From: Theropithecus gelada
Lineage: Eukaryota > Chordata > Mammalia > Primates > Cercopithecidae
Assembly: GCF_003255815.1 (NCBI RefSeq)
Contig: NC_037668.1
Location: 83,835,915 to 83,899,914 of the forward strand
Direction: 5' to 3'
Length of the DNA: 64,000 nucleotides
Part shown: positions 21,865 through 31,588 of the stretch, piece by piece
How the letters are laid out: each line of letters opens with the position of its first letter
How positions within the stretch are numbered: the stretch's first letter is position 1
Notes under the pieces: generated by a model
What the model saw: the letters and a program-made list of their open reading frames with translations, nothing else
Told to the model about the DNA's origin: nothing
Database searches by the model: none
Position numbers and translations under genes: made by a program

Positions 21865-22362
21865 GTTGGTCTTTTGGCTACATTGCTGTAATGACTTCCT
21901 TGCTTATCTCCTGGCCATCGGTATAAGCCCTGATTATGACTCTCTACACTACAGAAGAGATGATATTCCAAACACGCAAGTTTAACCACATAGTTTAAAC
22001 TCTCCATCGCTTCCTATTACTTTCAGGATAAAGTGCAAATTCCTTAGGATAGCTTATCTTTCTCACCTTCTCCACCCATCTCCCACCGTATACATATACA
22101 CCCCTGCCCCAAACTCCAACTGTAGTAACTACTCCCATTTATCCTGGATAATTCCTGTTTTTCATTCCAGCTTAGATTTCACCTCGTGGGCCGGGGGGGG
22201 GGGGGGAAGTCTTCTCTAATCTCTAAGACTGGGCTAAGTTCCTTCATGATGTACCTCTATCCATGCCTTAACGCATTTCTCTATATAGATTATTTGCCTG
22301 ATTTCTCCACTAGACTGTAAACTCTTGAGAGTTGGGACTTTATCTTGTTCACTATTATAACT
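21865..22362 (+). repeat. L2 LINE 3' region, split by THE1
   Basis: 'ctccatcgcttcctattact', 'caggataaagtgcaaattcc', 'ccactagactgtaaactctt', 'cttgttcactattataac' follow the L2 3' end and stop at the THE1 element. The terminal part resumes at 24643. Confidence 0.8.
22194..22206 (+). repeat. G13 homopolymer
   Basis: Thirteen consecutive G inside the L2 fragment, following 'cctcgtgggcc'. Prone to slippage and to assembly error. Confidence 0.85.
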
Positions 22363-22720
22363 TGTATTAATCTGTTTTCATACTACTGGAAAAGACATAC
22401 CCAAGACTGCGAAGAAAAAGAGGTTTAATTGGACTTACATTTCCACGTGACTGGGGAGGTCTTAGAATCATAGTGGGAGGCAAAAAGCACTTCTTACAAG
22501 ATAAGTGGCGGCAAGATAAAATGAAAAAGATGCAAAACTGGGAACCTCTGATAGAACCATCAGATCTCGTGAGACTTATTCACTATCATGAGAACAGTAT
22601 GGGGGAAACTGCCCCCATGATTCAAATATCTCCCACTGGGTCCCTCCCACAACACATGGGAATTATGGGAGTACAATTCAAGAGGAGATTTGGGTGGGGA
22701 CACAGAGCAAAACCATATCA
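22363..22720 (-). mobile_element. THE1 3' LTR
   Basis: 358 bp, plus-strand ends 'tgtattaatctgttttcat' and 'aaaccatatca'. Alignment by eye with 24290-24642 shows the same LTR with many scattered substitutions, as expected of an old insertion. Confidence 0.9.
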
Positions 22721-24289
22721 TTCCACTCCTGGCCCCTCCAAATCTCATGTCCTCACATTTCAAAACCAATCATCCCTTCCTAACAGTTCTCCAAAGTCTT
22801 AACTCATTTCAACATTAACCCGAAAGTCCATAGTCCAAAGTCTCATCTGAGACAAGGCAAGTTCTTTCTGCCTATGAGCCTGTAAAATCAAAAGCAAGCT
22901 AGTTACTTTCTAGACACAATGGGGGTACAGGTATTGGGTAAATACAGCCATTCCAAAGGGGAGAAATTGTCCAAAACAAAGAGATTACAGGGCCCATGTA
23001 AGTCTGAAATCCAGTGGGGCAGTCAAATTTTAAAACTCCAAAATGATCTCCTTTGACTCCATGTCTCACATCCAGGTCATGCTGATGCAAGAGGTATGTT
23101 CCCATAGTCTTGGGCAGCTCTGCCTCTGTGGCTTTGCAGGGTATAACCCCCCTCCTGGCTTCTTCCACAGGCTGGTGTTGAGTGTCTGCAGATGTTCCAG
23201 GTGCATGGTACAAGCTGTCAGTGGATCTAACATTCTGGGGTCTGGAGGATAGTGGACCTCTTCTCACAGCTCCATCAGGCAGTGGCCAAGTAGGGACTCT
23301 GTGTGGGGGCTCCAACCCCATATTTCCCTTCCAAACTGCCCTAGCAGAGGTGAGTGCCCCACCCCTGCAGGAAACTTTTGCCTGGGCATCCAGGTATTTC
23401 CATACATCTTCCAAAATCTAGGTGGAGGTTCCCAAACCTCAATTCTTGACTTCTGTGCACCCAGAGGCTCAACATCACATGGAAGCTGCCTAAGTTTGGG
23501 GTTTGCACCCTTTGAAACTATGGGCTGAGCTGTACATTGGCCCCTTCCAGCAATGGCTGGATCAGCTGGGATGCAGGGCACCAAGTCCCTAAGCTGCACA
23601 CAGCATGGGGACCCTGGGCCAGGCCCACAAAACCATTTTTCCCTCCTAAGCTTCTGGGTCTGTGATGGGAGGGGCTGCCATGAAGACCTATGACATGCTC
23701 TGGAGACATTTTCCCGGTTGTCTTGAAGATTAACATTTGGCTACTTGTTACATATGCAAATTTCCACAGCCAGCTTGAATTTCTTCTCAAAAAATGGGTT
23801 TTTCTTTTCTGCTGCATCATCAGGCTGCACATTTTCTGAACTTTTGTGCTCTGTTTCCCTTTTAAAATGGAATGTTTTAACAGCACCCAGGTCACTTTTT
23901 GAATGTTTTGCTGCTTAGAAATTTCTTCTGCCAGATATCCTAAATCAGCTGTTTCGAGTTCAAAGTTCCACAAATCTCTAGGGCAGGGGCAAAATGCCAC
24001 CAATCTCTTTGCTAAAACATAGCAAGAGCCACATTTGCTCCAGTTCCCAACAAGTTCCTCATCTCCATCTGAGACTGCGTCAGCCCGGACCTTATTGTTC
24101 ATATCACTATCAGCATTTTTGTCAAAGCCATTTAACAAGTCTCTAGGAGGTTCCAAACTTTCCCACGTTTTCCTGTCTTCTTCTGAGCCCTCCAAACTGT
24201 TCCAACCTTTGCATGTTACCAAGTTTCAAAGTCGCTTTCACATTTTCAAATATCTTTTCATCAACACACCGATCCTGGTACCAATTTAC
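22721..24289 (-). mobile_element. THE1 internal region with a residual long frame
   Basis: About 1.57 kb between the LTRs. On the minus strand a 234-codon open frame occupies 23518-24222 and a 171-codon frame 22899-23414. They fall where THE1 carries the relic of an ancestral retroviral frame. I see no protease, polymerase or zinc-finger motif. They are described as relics, not as working genes. Confidence 0.85.
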
Positions 24290-24642
24290 TGTATTAGTCC
24301 ATTTCCACACTACTGATAAAGACATACCTGAGACTGGGAAGAGAAAGAGGTTTAACTGGACTTACAGTCCCACATGGCTGGGGAGACTTCAGAATCATGG
24401 CAAGAGATGAAAGGCACTTCTTACATGATGGTGGCAAGAGAAAGATGAGGAAGATGCAAAAGCATCTTCTGATAAAACCATCAGATCTCGTGAGACTTAT
24501 TCACTACCATGAGAACAGTATGGGGGAAACTGCCCCCATGATTCAAATTATCTCCCACCAGGTCCCTCCCACAACACATGGAAATTATGGAAGTACAATT
24601 CAAGATGAAATTTGGGTGGGGACACTGAGCCAAACCATATAA
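24290..24642 (-). mobile_element. THE1 5' LTR
   Basis: 353 bp, plus-strand ends 'tgtattagtccatttcc' and 'ccaaaccatat'. The terminal 'ca' has mutated to 'aa'. Confidence 0.9.
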
Positions 24643-24712
24643 TGACACTAATGCCTAGCACAATGTGTGGCTCATTTTATCAATAAAGAGTCATTGAATA
24701 AATAAATTCATG
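24643..24712 (+). repeat. L2 LINE terminal piece, after THE1
   Basis: 'aatgcctagcacaatgtgtg', 'caataaagagtcattgaata', 'aataaattcatg' is the L2 terminus (cctagcacagtgcctgg ... aataaatatttgttgaatga) continuing the fragment that stops at 22362. Confidence 0.75.
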
Positions 24713-24979
24713 AAAGAGAGAAAAACAGCTAGGACAATTCCAGGGGCTGAATTGAGCCTGGATATTCATCACTCAAGATATCTCAAGGGAGTGCAGCCAG
24801 GAAGGAATCATTGTTGAAAGACTGAGGGTCAAAGTCAATAAATCCAGACCATATGTCAGGTCCAAAGACAGAATATCAACCTAAGAATGAGTTGGCAAAT
24901 AAAGAGTTTGTGAGTTTACAGAAATATAGGACAAGGTACAAGGAATGACTGAAGGCGAGAGGTTTAGGAGGAAGGTGGA

Positions 24980-25333
24980 TGTCCTGTTCATTTGGGCTGC
25001 TATAACAAAATACCTTAGATTTGGTGGCTTATAAACATCAGAAATATATTGCTCCCAGTTCTGAACACTGGGAACTCCGAGATCAAGGTACTGGCACAGT
25101 CAGTGTCTGTGGAGGGATCACTCTCTGGTTCATCGTTAGCGCCTTTCACTGTGTCCTTACAGTGGAAGGGGCAGAGCAACTGTCTGGGGTCTATTTTATA
25201 AGGGCACTAATCCCATTCATGAGGGTGTCACCCTCATGACCTAATCACCTCCCAAAGTCCTGACTTAATACCATCATCTGGGGGATTAGCTTTCAACATA
25301 TGAATTTTGGGGTAACACATTCAGACCATAGTA
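24980..25333 (-). mobile_element. MLT1-type MaLR LTR, solo
   Basis: Plus strand 'tgtcctgttcatttgggctg', 'tataacaaaataccttagat', 'ctcatgacctaatcacctcc' and 'gaattttggggtaacacat' is the reverse complement of an MLT1 LTR. A perfect 5-bp duplication GTGGA flanks it (24975-24979 and 25334-25338). Confidence 0.85.
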
Positions 25334-25439
25334 GTGGAGAATCACCAGTTTGGAGCCCTTTTGTGTGTAATCATCAGGTCTAGTGGAAGTGGGGAGAAGA
25401 GCTTCAAGGGGCTCATCTAAGCTGACCTGCATGTATACA

Positions 25440-25621
25440 CAAAAGTGTAATAGACACATCACAGGGTACTGGAATCAGATTGCTTGCATTTGTATCCTGG
25501 CTCCTCCACCTCTTACTACCTCTGTAACTTTGAAGAAGTTGCTAGCCCTTCTACACATCAGCTTTTCGCATCTGAAAACAATGATACTAATAGTGCCAAA
25601 CTCTTAAATTCACTGTGATTT
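25440..25621 (+). repeat. MIR SINE, 5' piece, split by an AluJ
   Basis: 'actggaatcagattgcttgc', 'tcctccacctcttactacct', 'tgaagaagttgctagccctt', 'cgcatctgaaaacaatg' follow the MIR order and stop at the Alu target duplication. Confidence 0.75.
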
Positions 25622-25928
25622 GTTGGTTTGTTTGTTTGGAGACAGGATCTTGCTCTTGCACTCAGGCTAGCAGGCTAGACTGCAGTGGTTCTATCACAGC
25701 TCACTGCAGCTTGATCTCCTGTGCTCAAGCAATCTTCTCACCTCAGCCTCTCTAGTAGCTGGGACTACAGGCATGCACCACCATGTCCTGCTTATTTTTA
25801 ATTTTTTTGTAGAGATGGGGGTCTCACTATGTTGCCCAGGCTGGCCTGAAACTCCAGCCTCAAGTGATCCTCCCACATTGGCCTCCCAAAATACTGGCAT
25901 TACAAACTTGAGCCATTGCATCTGGCCT
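25622..25928 (-). mobile_element. AluJ-type SINE, antisense
   Basis: Reverse-complement Alu with the older 'gagacaggatcttgctcttg', 'gtagagatgggggtctcact', 'caagtgatcctcccacatt' signature of AluJ. The target duplication aaattcactgtgattt (25606-25621) and aaattcactgtaattt (25929-25944) has one mismatch. Confidence 0.9.
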
Positions 25929-25944
25929 AAATTCACTGTAATTT

Positions 25945-26035
25945 TTAAATAAGCTGATTTGTGCAAAGCCTCTAAATTAGTACCTGGTACATAAAAAGCT
26001 CTCAGTAAGTGTGAGCAATTAGTGAATGTTAATGA
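25945..26035 (+). repeat. MIR SINE, 3' piece, after the AluJ
   Basis: 'agtacctggtacataaaaag' and 'ctctcagtaagtgtgagcaa' complete the MIR that is broken at 25621. Confidence 0.7.
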
Positions 26036-26555
26036 TGCCTTCAAGATTAACACAGGCCACATGTGTCCAGCCTCGCTGTGTTGGTCTACATTAAGGACTT
26101 TCCTACAGGCAAGTCCCCCTTTGTTTGTTATATGGTATCCTGTATCTCAGACTTTTTTCACTATGCATAATAGAGTTCTTTCTACCTGCAACATACACTT
26201 GAACAGAATATATTTAGAAGTTTAAGATATGAGGTTACTTAACAGCATTCTCTAACTCTGACATGAAACTACCAAGACCTTGTCCCATCTCCTTTCACCC
26301 TGCTTACTATGGCTGGGGTCAAGGAGCATCACTCCCTCCTTGAAGGCACTGAGACATCCCCAGCAGGATTTCTGACTCAGTGTCAAAGGCCCCATTTGGA
26401 TATTGGACCCCAATCTGAATTGTGCAGCTTCATTTCCTAGGGAAGCCAAATTATTAATTTCATGATATAGGTAATGATACAGAGGCTTTGTCTTCTTGAA
26501 AATTCCTATTTAACATCTGGAAAGCTTTATATTCACAGCAAAAATAAAGTAAAAA
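26036..26555. other. Unassigned sequence
   Basis: No repeat or gene recognised. The minus-strand frame at 26252-26449 has no visible domain. Confidence 0.5.
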
Positions 26556-28300
26556 GGTGAATTCAGGATCCATCCCTGCAGGATGTTAGGCTAGTGGGGA
26601 CTCTCCTAGGCCCCATCAGTGCCTGCTCTCCCGACTGGGTGCAAAGGGTCCCTGTGGCCTGCAGCAAATGAGCTTGTGGGCAGAAGTGGACAGTGCAAGT
26701 GCCCCTGAGAGATGGACAGGGAGCACAGCTTCCTTCGGTCTCCAGCACATCTCAAAGATGTCCAACTCAAAAATGATAAATCGCATGGGACACCATTGGG
26801 CATCTTCAGGCTTCCCTGCCCCTGGGGATCGTAGTGCTCACACAGGCACATCCCACACTCACTTCCACTCACACCTACACCTAGATTCTACTGACTCTGG
26901 CAAACAGACCCAGGCTAAATGCTAGGACCACCTCCCCAGAGCTGCCCACACCTGCCTTGGAGGGCTAGTCTCTTGCACCTGGGGAGTGGCCTATTTCCTC
27001 CAGAGCTAGCCAGGGCAGATGGATGACTTGGCCAAGGGCCCTGTTCCCACAAGGACAGAGGGTGGGCAGGCACTTGGCTGGTAACAGAGCAGCCCTGGTC
27101 ACCCTGTAGGGCCTGACTTCAAGCAAAGGGACACCCCATGTCCTGTCAGCAGCTTCTTCTGCAGTCATCTCTCCAGGGACCATCAAGGAGTAAACTCAGG
27201 GCGATGCCGGGCATGAGGGTCACTGGCACTGGCCTCCTGGGGGGCTCTAGCTTGCTGGACCAGATGGTTTGGTCTTGGCTTGTGGTCAGTGGCTGCTTCT
27301 TTCCCCAAGATCCACTGGCAATTGCTCTGTTGAGACAGCTGGAAGGCATCGGGGACCCAGGAGTGTATCCTGCAGAAAAACTCCCAAAGAAGAGGATACT
27401 TGGGGTCAGAGTCTCAAGGAATGCAGAGTGCATTCTGGGTAGAGCCTCCACTGAAGCCTGACAGGGTGGGGTGCTGGGAAGCAGCCAAGGAGGCCTGGAA
27501 TCACACCCCACTGGAAATGGGTATTGTGGGCAGAGGCCAAGGCTCTGCAAACCTCTCTCTCCCAGAATCTGGAAGAGACGACCCCCGCTCTGCTGGGAGG
27601 GAGGGTGGATGAAGCTCTTGGGCAGGCCTAGTGGTTTAGGGATAGCAGCTTAACAGTGTGGTGATCACAACTTCAGGAGGCAGGTCCCAAGGCATCCAGT
27701 GCTAGTGACAGAGAACAGGCCTGCTGGCCTGGCTGGCAGCTCGTGCCTCCTGCTCACTCTCCCCACAACCTGGGAACCAGAAGGAAGAGTGTGACAGGCA
27801 GGGCTCAAGCAGCACCTGCGGAATCCCTGGAGAACTGGGGGCAGAGAAGACAAAGAGCAGGGCCTGCTCACACACATAAAGGAACACACACTGCAGTGCC
27901 CAGCCTGTCACTGTGGGAGCCGTGTGCTGCCCCAGCGGTTAATGTCACCCTGGCAGACTGGAGAGCTGACCAGGACCTTGGCCCTCTTTGACTCCAGGGG
28001 TACATGAGCTCTGAGAAGAGCAGCTGGCCACACAGGGAGCCCCAGGAGTGCTTGGGGTGGCAGCACAGCTAGGGGTGGTAGGTGTGCACCACTGGCTATA
28101 GGGCCCTAGGACCGTCAGGCCACAGGATGCTCTGGATAAAGGTGGGTATGGGGTGGATGTAGCTGATCCACATGTGGATGTGGCGAGGGAAGATGGCCTG
28201 CAGCACCTGTTTCAGTGCTGCGTTCCTCCTGAGCTCTGCAGGGGTGCCTGTCAGCAACTGCAGCAGATTTGGAAGTTACCCCGCCACAAGGTAGTAAGCT
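26556..28300 (-). pseudogene. Candidate decayed terminal exon plus 3' UTR of an unidentified gene
   Basis: This GC-rich block lacks recognisable repeats and contrasts with its AT-rich surroundings. On the minus strand an uninterrupted 59-codon frame runs from about 28274 to a TAG at 28096-28098. Its residues look protein-like (leucine-rich amphipathic start, then ...FPRHIHMW... and a C-terminus ...ILWPDGPRAL). It is followed by about 1.5 kb with stops in all frames, resembling a 3' UTR. A 'ctgctgcag' just upstream could be a splice acceptor. There is no AATAAA or poly(A) at the left end, so this is not a clean processed pseudogene. It may be a piece of a duplicated gene. The aromatic-proline-aspartate-glycine ending loosely recalls sorting-nexin C-terminal domains, but I cannot confirm that. 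A still-used terminal exon cannot be excluded. Confidence 0.38.
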
Positions 28301-28892
28301 TGTCTCTTATGTTCCTTTTTATAACTATTGAGTTTTCCTCTTTTGTTATTGCCTCGGCTTGAGTAATAAATATGGGCTCTAAAAGTGTAAAAATACAAAC
28401 AACAGGTGGAGTATCTGAGAAATACAGTTAATTCTTTCCTGAGGTTCGGGACAGAGTTTTAGTGTAGGCAGCTCCTGCTTTTATCCCTTCTTGGTGCCTT
28501 GGCCTCAGTCACGTTGCCTTCCTTCACAGGCTTCTGCTAACTGACACTACTCTCTAGAATTCTGCCATGGGTACCTTAACTGAGAGTACCTTTTGATTCT
28601 TCTGGGGAAATTCATCTACACCATTTCCTTAGACTTATCAATCATTTCCTCATACTATAAGTAACCCCATTTTAGAATAGGAAAACAGTTTTCCCATCTA
28701 TCATCATGATAGCCATTATTGGCACCTGTTATGTTTTATCATAGCTCTGAAATTCCTAAACTTCCTCAAGTTCATGGTAGTTAGTATCTCAGTAATTTTT
28801 TCATGGCATGCCTAGGCTTAAAGAAATACCTAATAATTCTTGATTTTTTAACTACTAATTAAGTAGTTAGTACAAAACAGCTTATTATAATA
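28301..28892. other. Unassigned sequence
   Basis: AT content rises abruptly after the GC-rich block. No element recognised. Confidence 0.5.
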
Positions 28893-29031
28893 GACATTTA
28901 TATCCTAACAACATAGAAATTTATAAACATAATGCACATACACTGAAAAAAATATATTCTTAAATAACCACACTTGCTGTATTTGTTTGCTATGGCTTTG
29001 TATTAGTCAGGGTTCTCCAAGGAGACTACAC
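28893..29031 (+). repeat. Local direct duplication, copy A
   Basis: About 139 bp aligning with 30386-30525 (shared 'cactgaaaaaaatatatt'/'cattgaaaaaaatatata', 'tttgtttgct', 'gtattagt', 'caggttct'). It spans the junction between the MLT1 start and the ERVL LTR start. Confidence 0.7.
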
Positions 29032-29862
29032 ATATGTATATAAATAAGAATTAGCTTGCATGTTTTGGAGGCTGGCAAGACTCAAGATCTGCAATCAGCA
29101 AACTGCAGACCCGGGAGAGAGGATAGTGTCATTCCTGTCCAAGTCCATGAACTAGGAGAGCCAGTGATGTAAGTTCTAATCCCAAGTCTTGAGTCCAAAG
29201 GCAGGAGAAGACCAAGGTGCCAGCTCAAACAGTTAGGGAGAAAGAATAAATTCTTTTTACCCATCATTTTATTCTCTTCAGGCTTTCAACAGATTGGACA
29301 AGGCCCACCCACATTAAGGAGGGCTATCTGCTTTCCTCAGTCCACCAATTCAAATGTCAGTCTCTTTCAGAAACACCCTCACAGACAGACTCAGACAATA
29401 GTGTCAAATATCTGTGCACTCGATGGCCCTGTCAAACTGACTCATAAAATTAGCTATCACTCATTGTGATGTTAATAAAATATCCCAGACTGGGTGGCTT
29501 AAACAGCAAAAAATTGTTTTCTCACAGTTATGGAAGCTAAAAGTACAAGATGAAGGTGTTGACAGCTTTGATTTCTTCTGAGGCCTCTCTCCTTTGCTTG
29601 CAGATGACCGCCTTCTCCCTGTGTTTCCACATGGTCTTTTCTCTGTGCGTGAGCATCCCTGGGGTCTCTCTGTGTGTTCAAATTTTCTCTTCTTATAAGG
29701 ACACCAGTCGGATTAGATTAGGGCCCACCTAGTAGCCTCATTTTAACTTAACCACCTCCTTAATGGCCTTATTTCCAAATACAGTCACATTTCGAGGTAC
29801 TAGGATTAGGATTTCAACATATGACTTTGAAGGTGGGGAGACCCAAATCAACCAATAACACT
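28978..29862 (-). mobile_element. MLT1-type MaLR LTR, split by an ERVL LTR
   Basis: The left end 'gtatttgtttgctatggct' precedes the ERVL LTR. The rest resumes after it: 'cccagactgggtggcttaaa', 'gcttgcagatgaccgccttc', 'cttataaggacaccagtc' and 'aatacagtcacatttcgagg', ending near 'accaataaca'. This is the reverse complement of an MLT1 LTR. Confidence 0.75.
28999..29460 (-). mobile_element. ERVL-type LTR (MLT2-like), nested in the MLT1 LTR
   Basis: Plus strand 'tgtattagtcagggttctcc', 'aaggcaggagaagaccaagg', 'gattggacaaggcccaccca' and 'aaacaccctcacagacagac', ending 'aaaattagctatcac'. This is the reverse complement of the ERVL LTR type that ends '...gagaaccctgactaataca'. No clean target duplication was found. 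Confidence 0.75.
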
Positions 29863-30264
29863 TACTGACAAGGTTTATGGGCCCATTTGCCATTGTACAT
29901 TTTCTCAGACGTTGGAATCATATTCATCACTGCCACCCTCACATTGAGTTTTATACAATACAAGCTTGGCATCAGAGTAGCTGCCGAAAACTCATTTTCA
30001 CAAGCAGGCGACATCATCAAATGGAAGGAAGCATTATCTAATGCTGAGACTCACCTAATGGAAACTATCACAAGATAATACTTTGCAAATGTCAAGCATT
30101 ACTGTGTTTTCCTTTAAAATGTGGGATATCTTGAGGTGTCCCTGTCACTTGTGGTGCCCAGAACACCTTACCACACAGTCTGAGAACCATAGCGATAGGT
30201 GACTTACATATTTATCATGTTGGTCTTCCCAATCACTTCCAGTTTAGTACTGTCCATTTAACTA
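29863..30264. other. Unassigned sequence
   Basis: No family recognised. The frame at 29887-30078 has no domain. Text near 30175 ('cacagtctgagaaccat') hints at a MER5-type fragment, too weakly to call. Confidence 0.4.
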
Positions 30265-30380
30265 TTTATGACAGGAGAAAACTGAGGCTAAGACTGGCTA
30301 TGTAATTTTACGAAGGTAACACAGTTAATAAATAGTAGAATCAGGTCTACTACTCAGTTTTCCAGCACTACTACTGGGGT
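30265..30380 (-). repeat. MIR SINE fragment, antisense
   Basis: 'gagaaaactgaggctaagac', 'gtaacacagttaataaatag', 'tagaatcaggtctactact' form the reverse MIR core. Confidence 0.65.
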
Positions 30381-30385
30381 AGAGA

Positions 30386-30525
30386 TAAATACTTATGTCC
30401 TAAAAATATAGATGTTTGTTAATATAATGTACGTACATTGAAAAAAATATATACTTAAGTAATCACACAGTGTTTGTTTGCTTTGGTTGTGTATTAGTTC
30501 AGGTTCTTCAAACAGACCATACAAA
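30386..30525 (+). repeat. Local direct duplication, copy B
   Basis: Homologous to 28893-29031 at an offset of about 1494 bp. Homology ends where the ERVL LTR would continue. Confidence 0.7.
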
Positions 30526-31053
30526 ACTGGGAGTTATTGGGAAGAACAAATGTGATAAATATGAAAAACTGGGGTGCATAGTGTTGATTAGTATTCTACA
30601 TTCAGTCCCACCTCCTTTTAGTGTATCAGTCCTTCCTGTATGTCAAAAAGCTATAAAGTTAAAAGACATTTTTTTCCAGGCTTTTTTGCAGCTGGGGCTC
30701 AGGAGGCCAATTGGTATTTTTCAATTAGATGCACTCACATTGAGATTTTTAAGATGAGAATAAGGTGGAGGTTATTGTCCTGTTTGAGACTTGGGCAATT
30801 TTTCTGCAGTGGCATTCCAGCAACTTGTTTGCAGGCTTACATGTCAAAAGTCACAGCACTGAGTAGATTCAGTGTTCACTGCCCAGTTACCAAATCTGTG
30901 AAGGTTGAGAGCATTTGTGACGACAGCAGCAGATGCCTCCTAATCTGTCTTATTGATCCTTGGCTGCAGCCACTGAGGGATATTCTTAAACTCAAGAGTT
31001 CCAGTGGCTGTCTCCTAATTTCCCACCTTTTGTACTGTGGCAGAAACAGAAGT

Positions 31054-31055
<2 letters not shown>
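30526..31055. other. Unassigned sequence
   Basis: A 166-codon open frame (30640-31140, plus) runs through here into a GT microsatellite. It has no recognisable domain and is probably fortuitous. Confidence 0.45.

Positions 31056-31085
<30 letters not shown>
31056..31085 (+). repeat. (GT)n microsatellite
   Basis: About fifteen uninterrupted GT dinucleotides. Confidence 0.95.
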
Positions 31086-31526
31086 GAGAGGAGTGGTGGT
31101 GGCTGGAATCACTCTTGTGATATTCTGGGACATTTTTTGAAGACTCAGCTATTTTCCACATTTTAAGCCCTTAGAACACTTTAGAAAGTCCTGAACTCTC
31201 TGTTAAAAGATCCTTAAGATACCTTGAGTGATACACGTTTTCTTTACATAAGTTTGAATGATACATTGTAATATGTTAATAACTTATGAGAGAAAAGCCA
31301 CTATTTTTGTATTAGAGGAATAGGAAATATAATAGTACATTTCAGCCATCATGACCTGTATGTTTAGAAGGCTCAGGAATTAATGGGCTACTTTCCATTT
31401 CTGCTATTACGATTCATTAAACAGTTAAATGGTTTAGGTGGATCATTTCAAAAATAGACTTTTCTGTTTCCTCTCCATTAGTTTTATTTTTGAAGAGATA
31501 ATTCCACATATATTTCTTGGGAAATA
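31086..31526. other. Unassigned sequence
   Basis: No element recognised between the two dinucleotide arrays. Confidence 0.5.
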
Positions 31527-31588
31527 CACACACACACACACACACAGACACACACACACACAGACACACACACACACATGCACACAAC
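31527..31588 (+). repeat. (CA)n microsatellite with periodic GACA interruptions
   Basis: CA repeats are broken twice by 'cagacaca'. This indicates an older, compound array. Confidence 0.95.

Larger units (their letters stand above)
22363..24642 (-). mobile_element. Structurally complete THE1 (MaLR) retrotransposon
   Basis: A non-autonomous ERVL-MaLR element with both LTRs and the internal region, 2.28 kb, close to the usual THE1 size. The 3' LTR (left) is 22363-22720, the internal region 22721-24289 and the 5' LTR (right) 24290-24642. In sense orientation the internal part begins 'gtaaattggtaccagg' (primer-binding-site area) and ends with a purine-rich tract before the 3' LTR. It splits an L2 tail. 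The expected 5-bp duplications are not identical here (taact and tgaca), so they have decayed or the edges are shifted. Confidence 0.9.

Noticed and set aside
26556..28300. Simple processed pseudogene
   Set aside because: No poly(A) tract, polyadenylation signal or flanking duplication at the expected ends, so it is kept only as a candidate decayed exon plus UTR.
30640..31140. 166-codon plus-strand frame
   Set aside because: Reads through a (GT)n microsatellite to give an alternating cysteine-valine stretch. No domain, splice or promoter context.
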